Positions 47,705 to 58,969 of a stretch of 64,000 bases of DNA are shown here, in pieces. Numbering within the stretch: the first letter of the stretch is position 1; every line of letters starts with the position of its first letter. A model generated the notes under the pieces. That model saw only the letters and a program-made list of their open reading frames with translations, was not told the DNA's origin and did no database searches. The stretch is from Ctenosaura bakeri (lineage: Eukaryota > Chordata > Lepidosauria > Squamata > Iguanidae): assembly GCA_948474755.1 (NCBI GenBank), contig CAOLHI010001854.1, forward strand, positions 124,001 through 188,000, in the 5' to 3' direction. Position numbers and translations under genes: made by a program.

Positions 47705-48598
47705 TATAGTTAAAGAAGTAGTAAAGGTAAAGATGTAGTAAAGGAATACCTAGCTACTCAAAATGAATTCAAGTCACCAGGGACAGATGAGCTACATCCA
47801 AGAGTGCTAAAGGAAATTGTCAATGTAATCTCAGAGCCACAGTCTTGGAGACTTCTTGGAGGACAGGACAGATTTCAGAAGACTGGATGAGGGAAAAGGT
47901 TGTCCTTGTCTTTGAAAAGGGCATAAAAGAGGACCAGAGCAACTGCTGAGCAGTCAGTTTAACAGTTTGATACCATGAAAGTTTCTACAACAGATCATTA
48001 AACAAAGTCCAGAATCTACAAGCAGCAATACCTTTCTTGGGCTAACTCAGAACATAAAATATTCACTAAACAGTCAGTCTGTGTGCACTTAGAAAAGAAC
48101 ACTATGATTACTAAATGCCACCGTGGACACCATGGGTTTATCAAAAACAAATCATTCAAACTAAATTTATCTCTTTTTTATATATATTGTTACAAGCTTG
48201 ATAGATTATGGGAGTGCTATGGATGTGGTGTATCTTGATTTCAGTAAGGCTTTTGACAAGGTACACCATGAAATTCTTGCAGGCAAGTGTATGAAGTATG
48301 GACTAGACAGTGTTAGAGTTAGGTGGATCAGTAATTGGTTGACAAATTTAACCCTGAGAATACTTACCAATGGTTGCTCTTAATCCTTGACAGAAGTGAC
48401 TGATGGGGTTCCTCAGGGTTCTAGCATGGACCTAATGTTTTTTAACATTCTTTTAAATAACTTAGTTGAAAGAATAGAAGTCATGTTTCCCAAATGTGCA
48501 GATGATTCCACATTAGGAGCGAGAGCTAACACCCCAGAAGAGAGGAACATAATTCAAAATTACCTTGACGGTATGGAGAGCTGAGCTAAACCTAACAA
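47705..48598 (+). mobile_element. CR1 LINE, reverse transcriptase region of ORF2
   Basis: Broken frames encode CR1 ORF2 in order. First is the FKSPGTDELHPRVLKEI segment (about 47772-47820). Then SWRTGQISED and a frameshifted linker are followed by RT motif A in VVYLDFSKAFDKVHHEIL (about 48226-48280), GVPQGSS (about 48402-48422) and the catalytic core reading CADD where YADD or FADD is usual (about 48499). Stops and frameshifts inactivate it. It is interrupted at about 48600 by a SINE and resumes at about 48755. Confidence 0.87.
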
Positions 48599-48601
48599 AA
48601 T

Positions 48602-48754
48602 AGACTATGACCCTGGAGACCAGGGTTTGGCCATGGAAACCCTCTGGGTGACTATAGGAACATCACATACTCTAAGTATTAGAAAACCCCATGACAGTTT
48701 TGCCTTGGGGTCACCATAAGTCAGAAATGCATTACTTGAATGCACACTACAACT
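48602..48754 (+). mobile_element. Sauria SINE inside the CR1
   Basis: The copy starts within the head at gactatgaccctggagacca. It keeps ggtttggccatggaaaccct, has the central deletion seen at 27742 and 42972, and ends with the Bov-B tail (ataagtcagaaatgcattac, then ttgaatgcacactacaac). Confidence 0.8.
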
Positions 48755-49476
48755 ATGTCTAGGCAGGAAAAATAAAATGCATACATATAGGGTAGATAAC
48801 ACCTGGCTTTAAAGCAATACATGTAAAAAGTATCTAGGGGGTCTTATTAGATCATAAGCTAGACATATCAACAGTTTGATGCAGCAGTCAAAAAAGCCAA
48901 AACAAATCTGGGCTGCATCAAGAGGAGCATTATGTGCAGACTGAAAGAAATAGCAATGACAATCTATTCTGCTTTGGTCAGAGCTCACCTGGAATACTGT
49001 GCCCAGTTCTGGGCACCACAGTTCAAGAAGGAACGTGTCCAGGGAAGGGCGACCAAGATGATAAAAGTTTTGGAAACCAAGCCTTATCAAGAATGACTAA
49101 GAGAGCTGGATATATGTAGCCTGGAGAAAAGAAGATTGAGAGGTGACATTATAACTATCTTTAAATATCTAAAGTAGTAACATCTAAAAGATGGAGGAAG
49201 TTTGTTTTCTCCTGTTCTAGAGACTAGAACCTTAACAATTGGATTCAAATTACAGGAAAAGAGGTTCCACCTAAAAAGTAGGAAGAATTTTTTTTTCTTG
49301 CAAGTGCTGTTCAATAGATTGCCTCAAATGAGGGTGGACTCTCCTTTGGATGTTTTTAAACAGAAGTTGGATAGGCATCCTTTGAAGTGCTTTAGTTCTG
49401 TTTTCCTGCATGGCAGGGATTTGGACTAGATTGCTGTTGTGGTGCCATCCAGCTCTGGGATCATACTATTCTAAGC
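48755..49476 (+). mobile_element. CR1 LINE, ORF2 C-terminus and 3' end
   Basis: Continues the CR1 after the SINE: tctaggcaggaaaaataaaa, gatcataagctagacatatc, aacaaatctgggctgcatca, tggaatactgtgcccagttc. It ends with the CR1 3' terminus ccatccagctctgggatc then atactattctaa. Remnant frames read as the conserved LINE C-terminal region. A short gcgtgtgaa duplication follows immediately. Confidence 0.9.
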
Positions 49477-49479
49477 GTG

Positions 49480-50490
49480 TGAAGCGTGTGAAGCAGGCAA
49501 AATGCTAAACTGCACATACTAGAGGAATTCTACTTGAGGCTGCACAATTTGGTGCAGAGCATTCCTTCCTTTCAGTCTTCCAACATTCCTTCCTGAAATG
49601 CCTTACAGGTGAGTTTGGAAATATCACATTGATGGTAGACCATCTGTTCATACAGGCCACATTTATCAGAATGTCTTATTCTGTGGGTAGATAGTTATCT
49701 CCAGGTTTTCTATTATGAGTCTGCGAAGGCTAGAACATTTATCTTTGGGCAGAGAAGGAATCAAGGTCAATAAAATTTGCATCCTTTAAGCATATAATGA
49801 ATATATACTATTACTTCAAAAACCTCTAAGTGTTATGGAGGGGGGTTCCACAACTTAGACATTACACTTCCCTACCATACAACCACCAATCATGTGGTGA
49901 CATACACTGAGTGAGAAAAGCTTGTCATCCTATCTATATTATATTCTCAAGGCCTATTTGAGAGAAGTGCAAATGCAGTACACTTGGAGAGGCTTCAAAA
50001 TATTGTAATGCAGGGGAGCTTTTGCCTAAGTCCATAATATTAAATCTGTCCCGCGGCTGTCAGATTCCAAATTTTAAAGGGGTCAATTCACCCATCACTA
50101 ATTCTGCTTTCAATCTTGCTTGCAGACTGCAGTCTCTTGACCACAGTTTAAAAATCACTGCTTTATACTTAATAATTCTGTTCTGCTTTCAATCTTGCTT
50201 GCTCAGTTTGGTTTAAAAAAAAAACAAAATTGGCTAATTTTCCACTTGAAAAATCCCTCTATTACTGATCCCAATATGCAATCATTTCAAATTGGAGAGA
50301 ACAGAAAATCAGCACAAGTAATAGAAATCTGATTAGTCATGGTAACATTTGCAACTGTTTATTCAACTTCTTGATATGTAGGTATTGCCTCCTATAGTTT
50401 GTGTTTAGTCAATATTAAATTCCAATGACAATATACATGGAGATGAGAAATAGCAGTACTTAATTGTTAACAACAGTTCATTATTCTAAA
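49480..50490. other. Unique stretch with a spaced direct repeat
   Basis: ttctgctttcaatcttgcttgc occurs at 50102-50123 and again at about 50180-50202, about 78 bases apart. No gene was recognised. Confidence 0.45.
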
Positions 50491-50510
50491 AATAGTAATG
50501 ACATATTGTG

Positions 50511-50660
50511 TTCTCAGATGCTTGGTAAACTCCATAGAACAACTTAGAACTGAGGAATTAACTTAAGGTATATCATGTTATTCTGCTCTCAGATGCTTAG
50601 TAAGCTCCATAGAAAAACTTAGAACTGAAGAATTAACTTAATGTATATCATGTTTAATGC
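50511..50660. repeat. Tandem duplication of a 75-bp unit
   Basis: The unit beginning ctcagatgcttggtaaactc and running through gaattaactta to gtatatcatgtt is repeated immediately with a 75-base offset and about 9 differences. Only two copies are present. Confidence 0.88.
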
Positions 50661-50743
50661 AGCAAAATAGAGTGTTCCACTGTTTATTTTACTAAGATAT
50701 GATACCCAAGTAGCACATGGAGAGACCTAAATTCTAGAAGAAG

Positions 50744-50933
50744 AAAGGAGTCTTGCGGCACTTTTACGATGAACTTGTTTATTTCAGCATAAGCTTTTAT
50801 GCATTCTAGCCCACTTCTTTGGATGCAAAGGAATCCACAAAAGTTTATGCTGAAATATATTGGTTTGTCTTAAGGTTGCCACAAGCCTCCTTCCATATCT
50901 TTATAACAAATTAGACTAATCTGGCTGTCTGAG
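50744..50933. mobile_element. Palindromic MITE of the split outer family
   Basis: The left arm is aaaggagtcttgcggcactt, gtttatttcagcataagctt, ttatgcattctagcccactt. The right arm is the inverted counterpart: aaaagtttatgctgaaatat, attggtttgtcttaaggttg, ccacaagcctcctt. It ends with the ttagactaatctggctgtct segment. The same family appears split at 33048-34252. Superfamily unknown. Confidence 0.7.
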
Positions 50934-50939
50934 TTCATA

Positions 50940-51885
50940 GTGTTAAAAAAAAAGTTTCTCTGTTATTCAATGTCATTGCAAATTGGATGGTCGGCAGTAT
51001 TATAGTATTACATAACCCTTTACTGTCTTAAGAACTTAGTAACAGACAGTCAACCAACCATTTTTTTTTTGGATCCTCAAAAGCTTTGAATTCTAAATAC
51101 TGAGACAAAGTATTCAAAGCTTATCAAAAAGAGAAACACAGATGGCAATGTCAACTTCCTTTCTTTGTAATGGTGCACTATGTGCCTGAGACCACTTTTC
51201 TCTGCCCTTATACCACAAACACACCCTAGGCTGTTGATTTAAAATAGGAGGACAGAACACAGACTCAAATAGAAAACACACATTATCTTATACATTTGTT
51301 AATATCTTCTTTGGAACTATTCACTGAACTGCACAGAAACACATTCCAGATTACGAATAGAAAACCAAGGGGTTGTCAACAAGTTGAAGGTTTTGCTGTT
51401 GAACAAAATGAAGGCATCTAATAGCTTAGCAGCACTTAACACTGTTGAGTTATGTTTGTGGTCTACTAAGACTCCTAGAACACCTTTACATGTGTTGGAA
51501 TATATGTAAGACTTACAACTTCAATCCGAGATAGAGAGGACCTTCAGCTGTAAATGTTATTTGAAGCAGCTGTGAAGCCTCTATAAGAGGAGTATTGTCT
51601 TTAGTGAGCTTATCTGCTCTGCTGTTGCCGTTTGTCCTTGTATAGTATCCTGTTTGATCCTTCTTTATTGTGGTATTTTGTATTTTGATATATTTTGTAT
51701 TTTTCTATTTTTACTTGCTTATATTGCTCATGTTCATTTTAACCTTTTTGACTATGTTTTTCCTTTTGTATATTGTCTTTATATAAATACATATGTTTGC
51801 TATTTTTTCCCTTTAAATAGAGTAGATAAAATAATTATTTTTATTATTCATTTGTCTTCTGAATTTCTATTTTACAACAACATGT
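50940..51885. other. Unique stretch, no gene seen
   Basis: AT-rich, with TATTTTGTATTTT-type words at 51665-51720. No coding sequence was recognised. Confidence 0.4.
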
Positions 51886-51889
51886 ACTG

Positions 51890-52003
51890 TGGTCAAGCCA
51901 TGTGTCACCCATCCCATATCTGTTTCCCCCCCCACAAAGTGTAGTACCTTATATTTCTCTGTATTGAAATTCATTTTCTTTATTAATCTGTAGGCTCATT
52001 TGA
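51890..52003 (-). mobile_element. CR1 LINE, segment split off by an LTR
   Basis: Minus strand, on the 3' side of the large CR1 copy: tgtgtcacccatcccatatc, gtagtaccttatatttctct, gtattgaaattcattttctt. It joins in frame order with tttgaattctgatcctgtct at 52727, showing that the LTR between them is a later insertion. Confidence 0.78.
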
Positions 52004-52726
52004 TGTTCAGCCATGGAATAAAGAGACCAGACACAAAGCTGGATTAAATAAGGGCCACGTTATTTTGTCTTGTTTTATTTAAATTGAGTTAACCTGAAAG
52101 ATACAAGAGTGGGGGAGCAGCCAGGGTCACAACGTGACAAGCTGCTCAGCCTACCTGTGGGCAATAACACCTGAGTCCCAGGGGCAATCCAAATTGCTTT
52201 GGTTGCTCCCCAGTCCAGCATCTTGGAAGGTAACCCAGGGACTCCTACTGAAGCTGCAGGACTCTAAAAGTGAGTCTTATTCCCAGCTTAACCTCAAAGG
52301 CAGCCTCCTTCACTGAACCCCCTGGGATGCAGGACCATAAAGCGGTGGTTCCAGAGCCCTAACCTACACCAAATGGGTGTCAATTGGTGATCACTGACCC
52401 TTTATTATCCCCCATTATCTGTCAAAGGACAACCTATTTAACAACAACACCCAGAGCCAATTTTCTCAATTCCATCAGATACAGTTGAGATCAGGGTAAA
52501 AAAAAAAAAAACTGAGAAAAGGGAAGGAAATTCCTATCCAGCCCCAAAGCAACCAGATTAACTCACACTGCAATGAGGGCGGGAGGGTGGGTCAATGTCG
52601 AGCACCAAATGATGCATATATTGGTGCTCAGCACCAATCAAAATGACGTCCTGGTATCATTCCATGGAGACCATCAAAAGCTTACCTTCCCTGCAGAGAC
52701 ATTCATCACGCTAGTCCAGGTATGTA
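52004..52726 (-). mobile_element. Solo LTR inserted into CR1
   Basis: About 723 bases bounded by a duplicated target tttga (51999-52003 and 52727-52731), or 6-bp atttga. The plus-strand left edge is TGTTCAGCC, the complement of an LTR 3' end in AACA. The other edge (GTATGTA on plus) is a one-base departure from the expected TG. On the minus strand AATAAA lies at 52074-52079, about 70 bases from the 3' end. It is followed by a T- and GT-rich U5-like segment, matching LTR layout. No internal retroviral sequence remains, as expected after recombination between two LTRs. Confidence 0.75.
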
Positions 52727-52731
52727 TTTGA

Positions 52732-53760
52732 ATTCTGATCCTGTCTTCTGGCACATTCGCTACCCCTCCTAATTTGGTGACATCTGAAAATTTGATAAGA
52801 ATGCCTCCATCCCATCATTCAAGTCACTGTTAAGGTGTTGAATATCACTGAGTCCAGGAACAGCACTTTGTAGCACCTCACCAGTCACTTCTCTCCAGGA
52901 TGAAGAAGAGCCATTGATGAGTACCCCTTGGGTATGGTCAGTAAACCAGTTATAAATCCACCTGACAGGAGCATTGTCTAGCCTACATTTTACTAGCTTA
53001 CATGCAAGAATATCATGGGAGTCCTTTTCAAAGGCCTTATTGAAATCAAGATACGCTTCCTCCACAGCATTCCCTTCACCTACCAAATTTGTATCAAAGA
53101 GAGAGAGTGGGGAGGAGAGAGGAAGAGAGACAGGAGGAAAGGGAGATAAAATTAGTCTTGCATGACTTGTTTTTGAGAAACCCATGTTGACTTTTAGTGA
53201 TCACAGCATTCCTTTCTAAATGCTTACAGACTGTCTTTTTAGTGATCTTCTCTAGAATCTTTCCTGGTATTGATATCAGGCTGAGTGGGTGGTAACTGTT
53301 GGTTGCTCCGCCCTCCTTTTAAAAACGAGGACACATTTGCCCTCCTCCAGTCTGCTGGGACCTTGCCTGTTATCCAGAAATTCTCAAAGATTATTGCCAC
53401 TGGTTTTGAGATAACTTCTGCCAGTTCTTTTAAGAAATCCTTGGATGTAGTTCATCTGGTCCTGGAGACTTGAATTCATTTAGAGTAGTCAGCTGTTCCT
53501 GTACTATCTCTTTACCTGTTCTGTGCTGCACTTCCCCTACACTTCATCTGCTTCATTGTCCCCAGGACAGCCACTGTTTTCCTTTTGAGAGAAAACCAAA
53601 TCAAAGAAGGTGTTAAGTAGTTCTATCTTTTCTCTGTCCCATGTTTGCAATTTGCCATATTCTTCACACAGTGGCCCTATTGTTTTCTTCTTCTGCCTTT
53701 TGCTATGGACATTAAAAAAAACCCCTTTTTATTGTTTTTAACCTCTCTAACTAGCCTGAG
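52732..53760 (-). mobile_element. CR1 LINE, reverse transcriptase region
   Basis: Minus-strand ORF2 remnant. SPGPDELHP-type text lies at about 53440-53480. RT motif A is preserved as AYLDFNKAFEKDSHDIL at about 53000-53060. The GVPQGS region is scrambled (about 52830-52870), and the catalytic Asp pair reads SDV where ADD is expected near 52775-52790. Frameshifts are frequent, so it is inactive. Segments such as catgacttgtttttgagaaa and agtgatcacagcattccttt match the CR1 consensus closely in the DNA. Confidence 0.88.
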
Positions 53761-54780
53761 CTCATTCTGGACTTTAGCTTTGACTTTGTCCCTATACTTG
53801 CTGACTATTCATTTGAATTCATCTTTGATGATTTCCATCTTTTTTTTTCTTTTTTCTTTTTAATTTTTTTGTACAGGTCTCTGTTAAATCTTGGCTTATT
53901 TGAAAGTTCTTTTGATATCCATCTCAGATTCTTTAAACACTTATCATTTTCATGGAAATTGCATGAAAGTGATCCTTCAACATCTCACTAAAAAAAAAAC
54001 CAAAAAAAACCCAACAACACTTCTATCATCAATTCTCTTATCTTTTAGTATTCTTGACCATGGGATCACGTCCAATATTTCCATAAGGTTACTGAAATCA
54101 GTTTCCTTAAAGTCCAGAATGCATGCCTGACTTTATTTGGTTTCCCTTTTCCACTGACGGGAAACTGGAGAACATGGTCAGTCCCACCTAAAGATTTCAC
54201 CACTTCTACCCCACTAACCAAGTCATCATTGTTGATTAAGATCAGTTCTAAAACAGCTGATCTTCTTGTTTCTTCTTTCACTTTCTGGACAATGAAATTG
54301 TCTGTAAAGCAAGTGAGGAATTTGTTGGACCTGATACTCTTGGCTGAGTTTGACTTCCACAAAATATCAGGATAGTTGAAATCTCCCATTACTACTGTAT
54401 CTCTCCTTTCTGAATGTTCAGTCATCAGTTCCAAGAAGGCATAATCTAAGTCCTTAGGCTATCCTGGAGCTCTGTGGCAGACCCACACAATGGCATCCCT
54501 GTTGTTTTCTTAATTTTTACTCAGATGCTCGCTATCTGGCTACCAGGATTTAAGTCACAGATCTCTTCACAGGTGTAAACATCCTTGCCATATGATGTTT
54601 CTTTTCTGCCTTTCCTGTCTGGTCTATTTCTCTGAAATAGGTTATACCCCTCTGTTGCTACATTCCAATCATGAGATTCATCTCCACCAGATTTCAGTGG
54701 TGCCTACTATAACATATTTGCTTTGATGTGTTAAGAGTTGTTGTTCATCTTTATTTCCCATGCTCTGTGCATTAGTATAG
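53761..54780 (-). mobile_element. CR1 LINE, endonuclease region of ORF2
   Basis: A 122-codon minus-strand frame at 54066-54434 keeps the apurinic-type endonuclease core: VVMGDFNYPDILWKSNSA, then FTDNFIVQKV and a GGTDH segment in place of the usual GGSDH. The DNA continues upstream through ctcttcacaggtgtaaacat and ccccatgctctgtgcatta-type segments, placing the ORF2 start toward 54780. Confidence 0.87.
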
Positions 54781-55376
54781 AGACATATGAGACCATGAGT
54801 CATTTCTCCAGCTGTTTTTTATTTATTTATTTATTTTCCTCCCACTGTTGGGTTCTTGTGCTATTTTCCCAGTTCTCCCTATATCATTCAGGCTGTTATT
54901 TCTAGCATTTGATGAACCTCTGACCTCAAGAATACTATCTTTCTCCTCCACATAACTTAGTTTAAAGCACTCCTGATCAGGTTTGTGAGACTTTTAGCAA
55001 ACTGCCAACTACTGTGAAGTGCAACCCATCACTTGCCAGAAGTCCATGTTTATGAAACTGCATGAGTATGGTCATGGTCCAAGAAGCCAAACTGTTCCTG
55101 GCAACATCATCTACAGAGGCAGTTGTTCACCTCCACTATTTTTCTCTCCCTTCCTAGGCCATATTCTTCAAGTAGGAGGAGAGACAAAATAGCAACCTGT
55201 GCATCAAAGTCCTTCAGCTTCCTAGTCAGAGCCTCATAATGCCTTATGAACTCCTGCAAGTTGTACCTTGCAGTGTCATTTGTTCCCACATGGCCCAAAA
55301 GAACGGGGCAATGGTTGATGGGCTTGACCAGTTTCGTCAGCCACTGGGCTACATCACAGAGTTTTGCCTGTCATGT
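54781..55376 (-). mobile_element. CR1 LINE, ORF1 esterase-like domain remnant
   Basis: The minus-strand frame at 55107-55298 reads GHVGTNDTARYNLQEFIRHY and, later, GRERKIVEVNNCL. The G-x-N-D block followed by a long helix and the VEVNNWL-type end match the SGNH hydrolase (esterase-like) domain of vertebrate CR1 ORF1 proteins. Preservation of ORF1, endonuclease and RT in one copy shows this was close to full length before decay. Confidence 0.82.
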
Positions 55377-55868
55377 ATTGGATAACCCACACTTCAAAGA
55401 ACACACACAAATTAACATAAGTTTATGCACTGGAAAACATGGGTTCCAACAGCAGACTTCCACAGAAGTTGTTGAAACTAATTTGTACAGCTATCATACA
55501 TTTTCATAAGCAATCAGTACAAATTCCTTGCACTAAGCTTCCATTGGTTAGTACAGCATTGCCCATTTTTTCCCCAGGCTGTTGCTTTCTCAGACTTCCT
55601 TAACCTTGAACAATTGTTGACACGTTTCTTAGCCCTTTTTGTTACACCAACACCACTTCATTCTCATAACATCCTTTGCACTTATTTTTTCAATTAAACT
55701 TCCCCAACTTCTTCCTGCTCTGTAAATACATTTTAGCAATGGTTAGCAACTATAGCTATTAGAATGAATTCTTTATAATGATACTTTCCATATTGGTAGT
55801 TACACTACATATCAACAAGCCTAACAATATATGAATGTATATGTTATATGTGACCCTTCCTTCCACAT
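55377..55868. other. Segment interrupting CR1 ORF1
   Basis: About 490 bases with no resemblance to CR1 separate the esterase segment from further CR1-like ORF1 text at 55870. It starts tgtattggataacccac. It may be a separate insertion; no duplication or family was established. Confidence 0.35.
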
Positions 55869-56160
55869 GGTGAACTGACAGGGAGCTGGTGACCTCACAT
55901 TGCCCCAGACAGATAGTGCGCTTCTCAAGACATTTTGTCAGGCCAGCAAACTTCTGCTTTTGTTCTCCACAGCAGGAAGTCCCTTGCTGTCATCACATCT
56001 CTCCTCCACAGATTGGGCAGGGGCTAATCCATGTGCTGAATCTTCTACATTCCTCAGCATGTTCTCTGAGGGCTGACACCGCTGCATTGTTCCTCAGTGG
56101 TAATGGAGAGGGCTTCAAATTGATTCTGTAGCTCCAAACTCACAGAATGATCCTTCTACT
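55869..56160 (-). mobile_element. CR1 ORF1 continuation, probable
   Basis: Minus-strand text such as the complements of gacctcacattgccccagac, agttttgtcaggcc-like and ccacagcaggaagtcccttg fits the part of CR1 ORF1 just past the esterase segment. Weaker than the other CR1 pieces. Confidence 0.45.
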
Positions 56161-56164
56161 CTAT

Positions 56165-57830
56165 GTGTCACATTCCGCCAAATGTCTGTGTCCTGTGTTT
56201 GGGAACTGTCCACCTCCTCACAGACATCCCCTGTGTGTTCCTCATCCAGGACAGCCTGGATGTCCATTTTATAGTCATCATAACTAGTTCTAAGGCAAAA
56301 AGCACATGCACTTTTTTAGTATGAGGTCACTGAATGCAGTGCTTACCCAAAAGATGTTCAACAACCAGATTGGTAGAATCTCCAGAATAAGAATGAGATT
56401 GCTAGTATGTGTATATTTGCACAGAAAAAGTTCAAGGATGCAAGTTTCTAAATATATAGCTGTGGATAGCTGTAATTTAAAAGACTGAACTGATACTTCC
56501 CCTCTCTTTTTTTGTGATTAGTACTGCTCTGTGCTTGTCCCTATGCCCTTTAAATATTTAGATATACATTTATAAAGGATTCCCCCCCCGATATATCATA
56601 AATACCCAGTGCTCACTTTTCCACATTCCTAGGGCTACCCCAAACTTTCTATGGACTCCATGGGAGATAAAACATCAGAAGTTCCAGTAGATCACAAAAG
56701 AAGCTTTTTACCTTCTTTCCCTTTTTTCTCACTAGATTGTTTTCCCTATGCCTTCTTTGTCTCCCATTTATCAGTGAAGAGTAAATAACTATACCAGTTC
56801 CAGCACTGGAATCTCTTATTATCCTTATTGTTGATGGTTAGATGTCCATGAAATGAAGAGACCTTGGATACATGGGGTCCAAAACTTGGCGCAGTTCTTT
56901 CTGACATGCCCTTTATGAGACATTTCTGGCAGGATGACCATGCTGGCAGAACTGCTGCTGGCAATCAATTATGATCTACTGAACCAGACATTCTTCTCCA
57001 TTCTACCCTCTATAAAGAAAGAGAACTGCAGAATATCTATGGGATATCATACCAGGGTTCCTAGGAATGGGTACTAGACTTTTTCCGTAACAGTGGAAAA
57101 AAGAAATCAGACAAAAAAATATAAGACAGTGATCTTTTCTGCACTATGGAATGTCCTCCCATCTCTACACAAAATGTTAAGAACATGATAAGACCTCTAC
57201 TAGATGACAGTAAAGTTCATCTAGTCTAGAATTCTAGAGGATGAGTATCAGATATTCTTGCTCACTGAAGAGCTGATCGGTGGGGGCCACCATGGCACTG
57301 AACTTTACATTCTTGTGAGTGCTAGTACTTGTCTGCATAATTTTGAAACATGCATATTGGTGCCCCACACACACAAAAATTAGGAACATTCACAAGACAA
57401 TGAGGAAAGAAAATCAAGTGATTCTTGATTTACGTTCCTCATTTCATCCAGAGCCCATGATTAGAAATGGAGTCACACTATCTCCAATGAGTAAAGCTAA
57501 TTTAGATTGATTTGTGTTACTTAGGATTCATTTAAAATCTTCTAATGTTTTCTGTTTATAAATTAAGCAATTAAGTCCACTATTGATCTTTAATGATGAC
57601 AACACAAGCACAATTTAATTACCACAATCTGGGAGCTTTAGCTGAAATTAGATCATTTTTAGCTGTAGTGGGTGAATCCCAAAAATATATGTTTGATAAT
57701 AATAGTAATGTGAACAGTGCAGATGATTGCTGAGAGACCTGAGATAGGAAATCTAAGCAGTCTTGACAACATAAGTCTTATTGCCACTTAGGAACATATG
57801 TGAAAACTGGGCAATTTTTATCTGTCTGTC
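56165..57830. other. Unique stretch, no gene seen
   Basis: Contains a C run at 56583-56588. The 57480-57680 part is rich in TTAATTA-type homeodomain-like words and could be a conserved non-coding element, which one sequence cannot confirm. Confidence 0.4.
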
Positions 57831-57832
57831 TC

Positions 57833-57878
<46 letters not shown>

Positions 57879-57898
57879 GTCCGTCCATCTATCTATTT
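57833..57898. repeat. (CTAT)n tetranucleotide repeat
   Basis: About 11 uninterrupted CTAT units are followed by ctgtccgtccatctatctat. A TCTG run precedes it. The reading frame of alternating Leu, Ser, Ile and Tyr is a repeat artefact. Confidence 0.95.
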
Positions 57899-57904
57899 TG
57901 CTTG

Positions 57905-58770
57905 CCAGGCATACAACAGGGATGCAGAACATGGGGTACCCTAAATGTCACTGAACTGAAACTTCTATTAGCCCAACCAGCATAGACAGGTGTGTAAGAC
58001 AAGGCTGATGCTGGGAAGCCAATACAAATTGCCAGGGTCTATGTTTTTTCCTTGTTTGTAGCATCATTATTTGTCAATTGTTTTCAGCATCCACTATAAA
58101 ATCAGTGAATTGAAAAGAAAACAATAATGACATACAAAATTCTGAATTACAAGATAATGTTTTTTAAAGAAAAGATAGCAGGACTAGAGCACAAGTGAAA
58201 GAGAGGAAGCTGTCAGTCAGAAAAGGAATGTGGTAGTGTTTGTGAGTGGGAGGAAGAGAACAAGAAGGGCAGGCGGCATTGGAAAAAGCCACAGGTAAAA
58301 CACAAGACCATAGAAAAATGATGATGGTGGCCGAAAACAGAGATCCAGAGGCTATCAGCCCACTTTAATCTTCATTGCCTAGAAGAGGAGAAAGACAAGA
58401 GGAGGAAAAGGAGGAGAAGGAGAAACAAAGCATCTGTCTATCTTCATGGCCCAGGCAATCAGCTCTCCCAATTCTCCATCAACCAACTTATCTCTTCCTG
58501 AGAAAAACTCCCAAACATCTCTTGGTTGCCTGTATTGGCTACTAAGGAGCATGTGTCATTGGAGGAGGTCTGTCTCTGGGTATGGATCAAATAATGAAGT
58601 CGACTTGGTAGCTTTGGTGTGTGGGTGTTGGTTGTGGATGACAATGACTTCAGTCCCTCCTGCCACAAAACTTCAAGGGGTATAAAGGAACTAGAAAATC
58701 TCTAGGGCTTAGAAAAAAATCACTGGGCTTGAACCTGCTCTTGAAAGCCCTAGTTAGAGGTAATGCAAAT
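57905..58770. other. Unique stretch, no gene seen
   Basis: A purine-rich tract (aggaggaaaaggaggagaag) lies near 58385-58430. No coding sequence was recognised. Confidence 0.4.
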
Positions 58771-58775
58771 TGCAG

Positions 58776-58963
58776 TCCAACCTTCAAGTCATTTCCAACT
58801 TATGGAGACCCTAAGCCTAACCTATCACAGAGTTTTCTGGGGCTGAGAGTGTGTGACGCACCCAAGGTCACCCAGTGATTTTCCATGGCTGAGCAGGGAA
58901 TTGAATCCTGGACTCCAGGGTCATTGCCCAACACTCAAATCATAATAACATATGCTGGCTCTC
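58776..58963 (-). mobile_element. Sauria SINE, near full length
   Basis: Minus strand: tail ccttcaagtcatttccaact, then tatggagaccctaagcctaa, ggctgagagtgtgtgac, the B-box region (ggaattgaatcctgg) and a head ending atatgctggctctc. Confidence 0.88.
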
Positions 58964-58969
58964 AGGAGG

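Noticed and set aside
52974..53165. Plus-strand frame across the CR1 region
   Set aside because: A shadow of the minus-strand CR1 ORF2.
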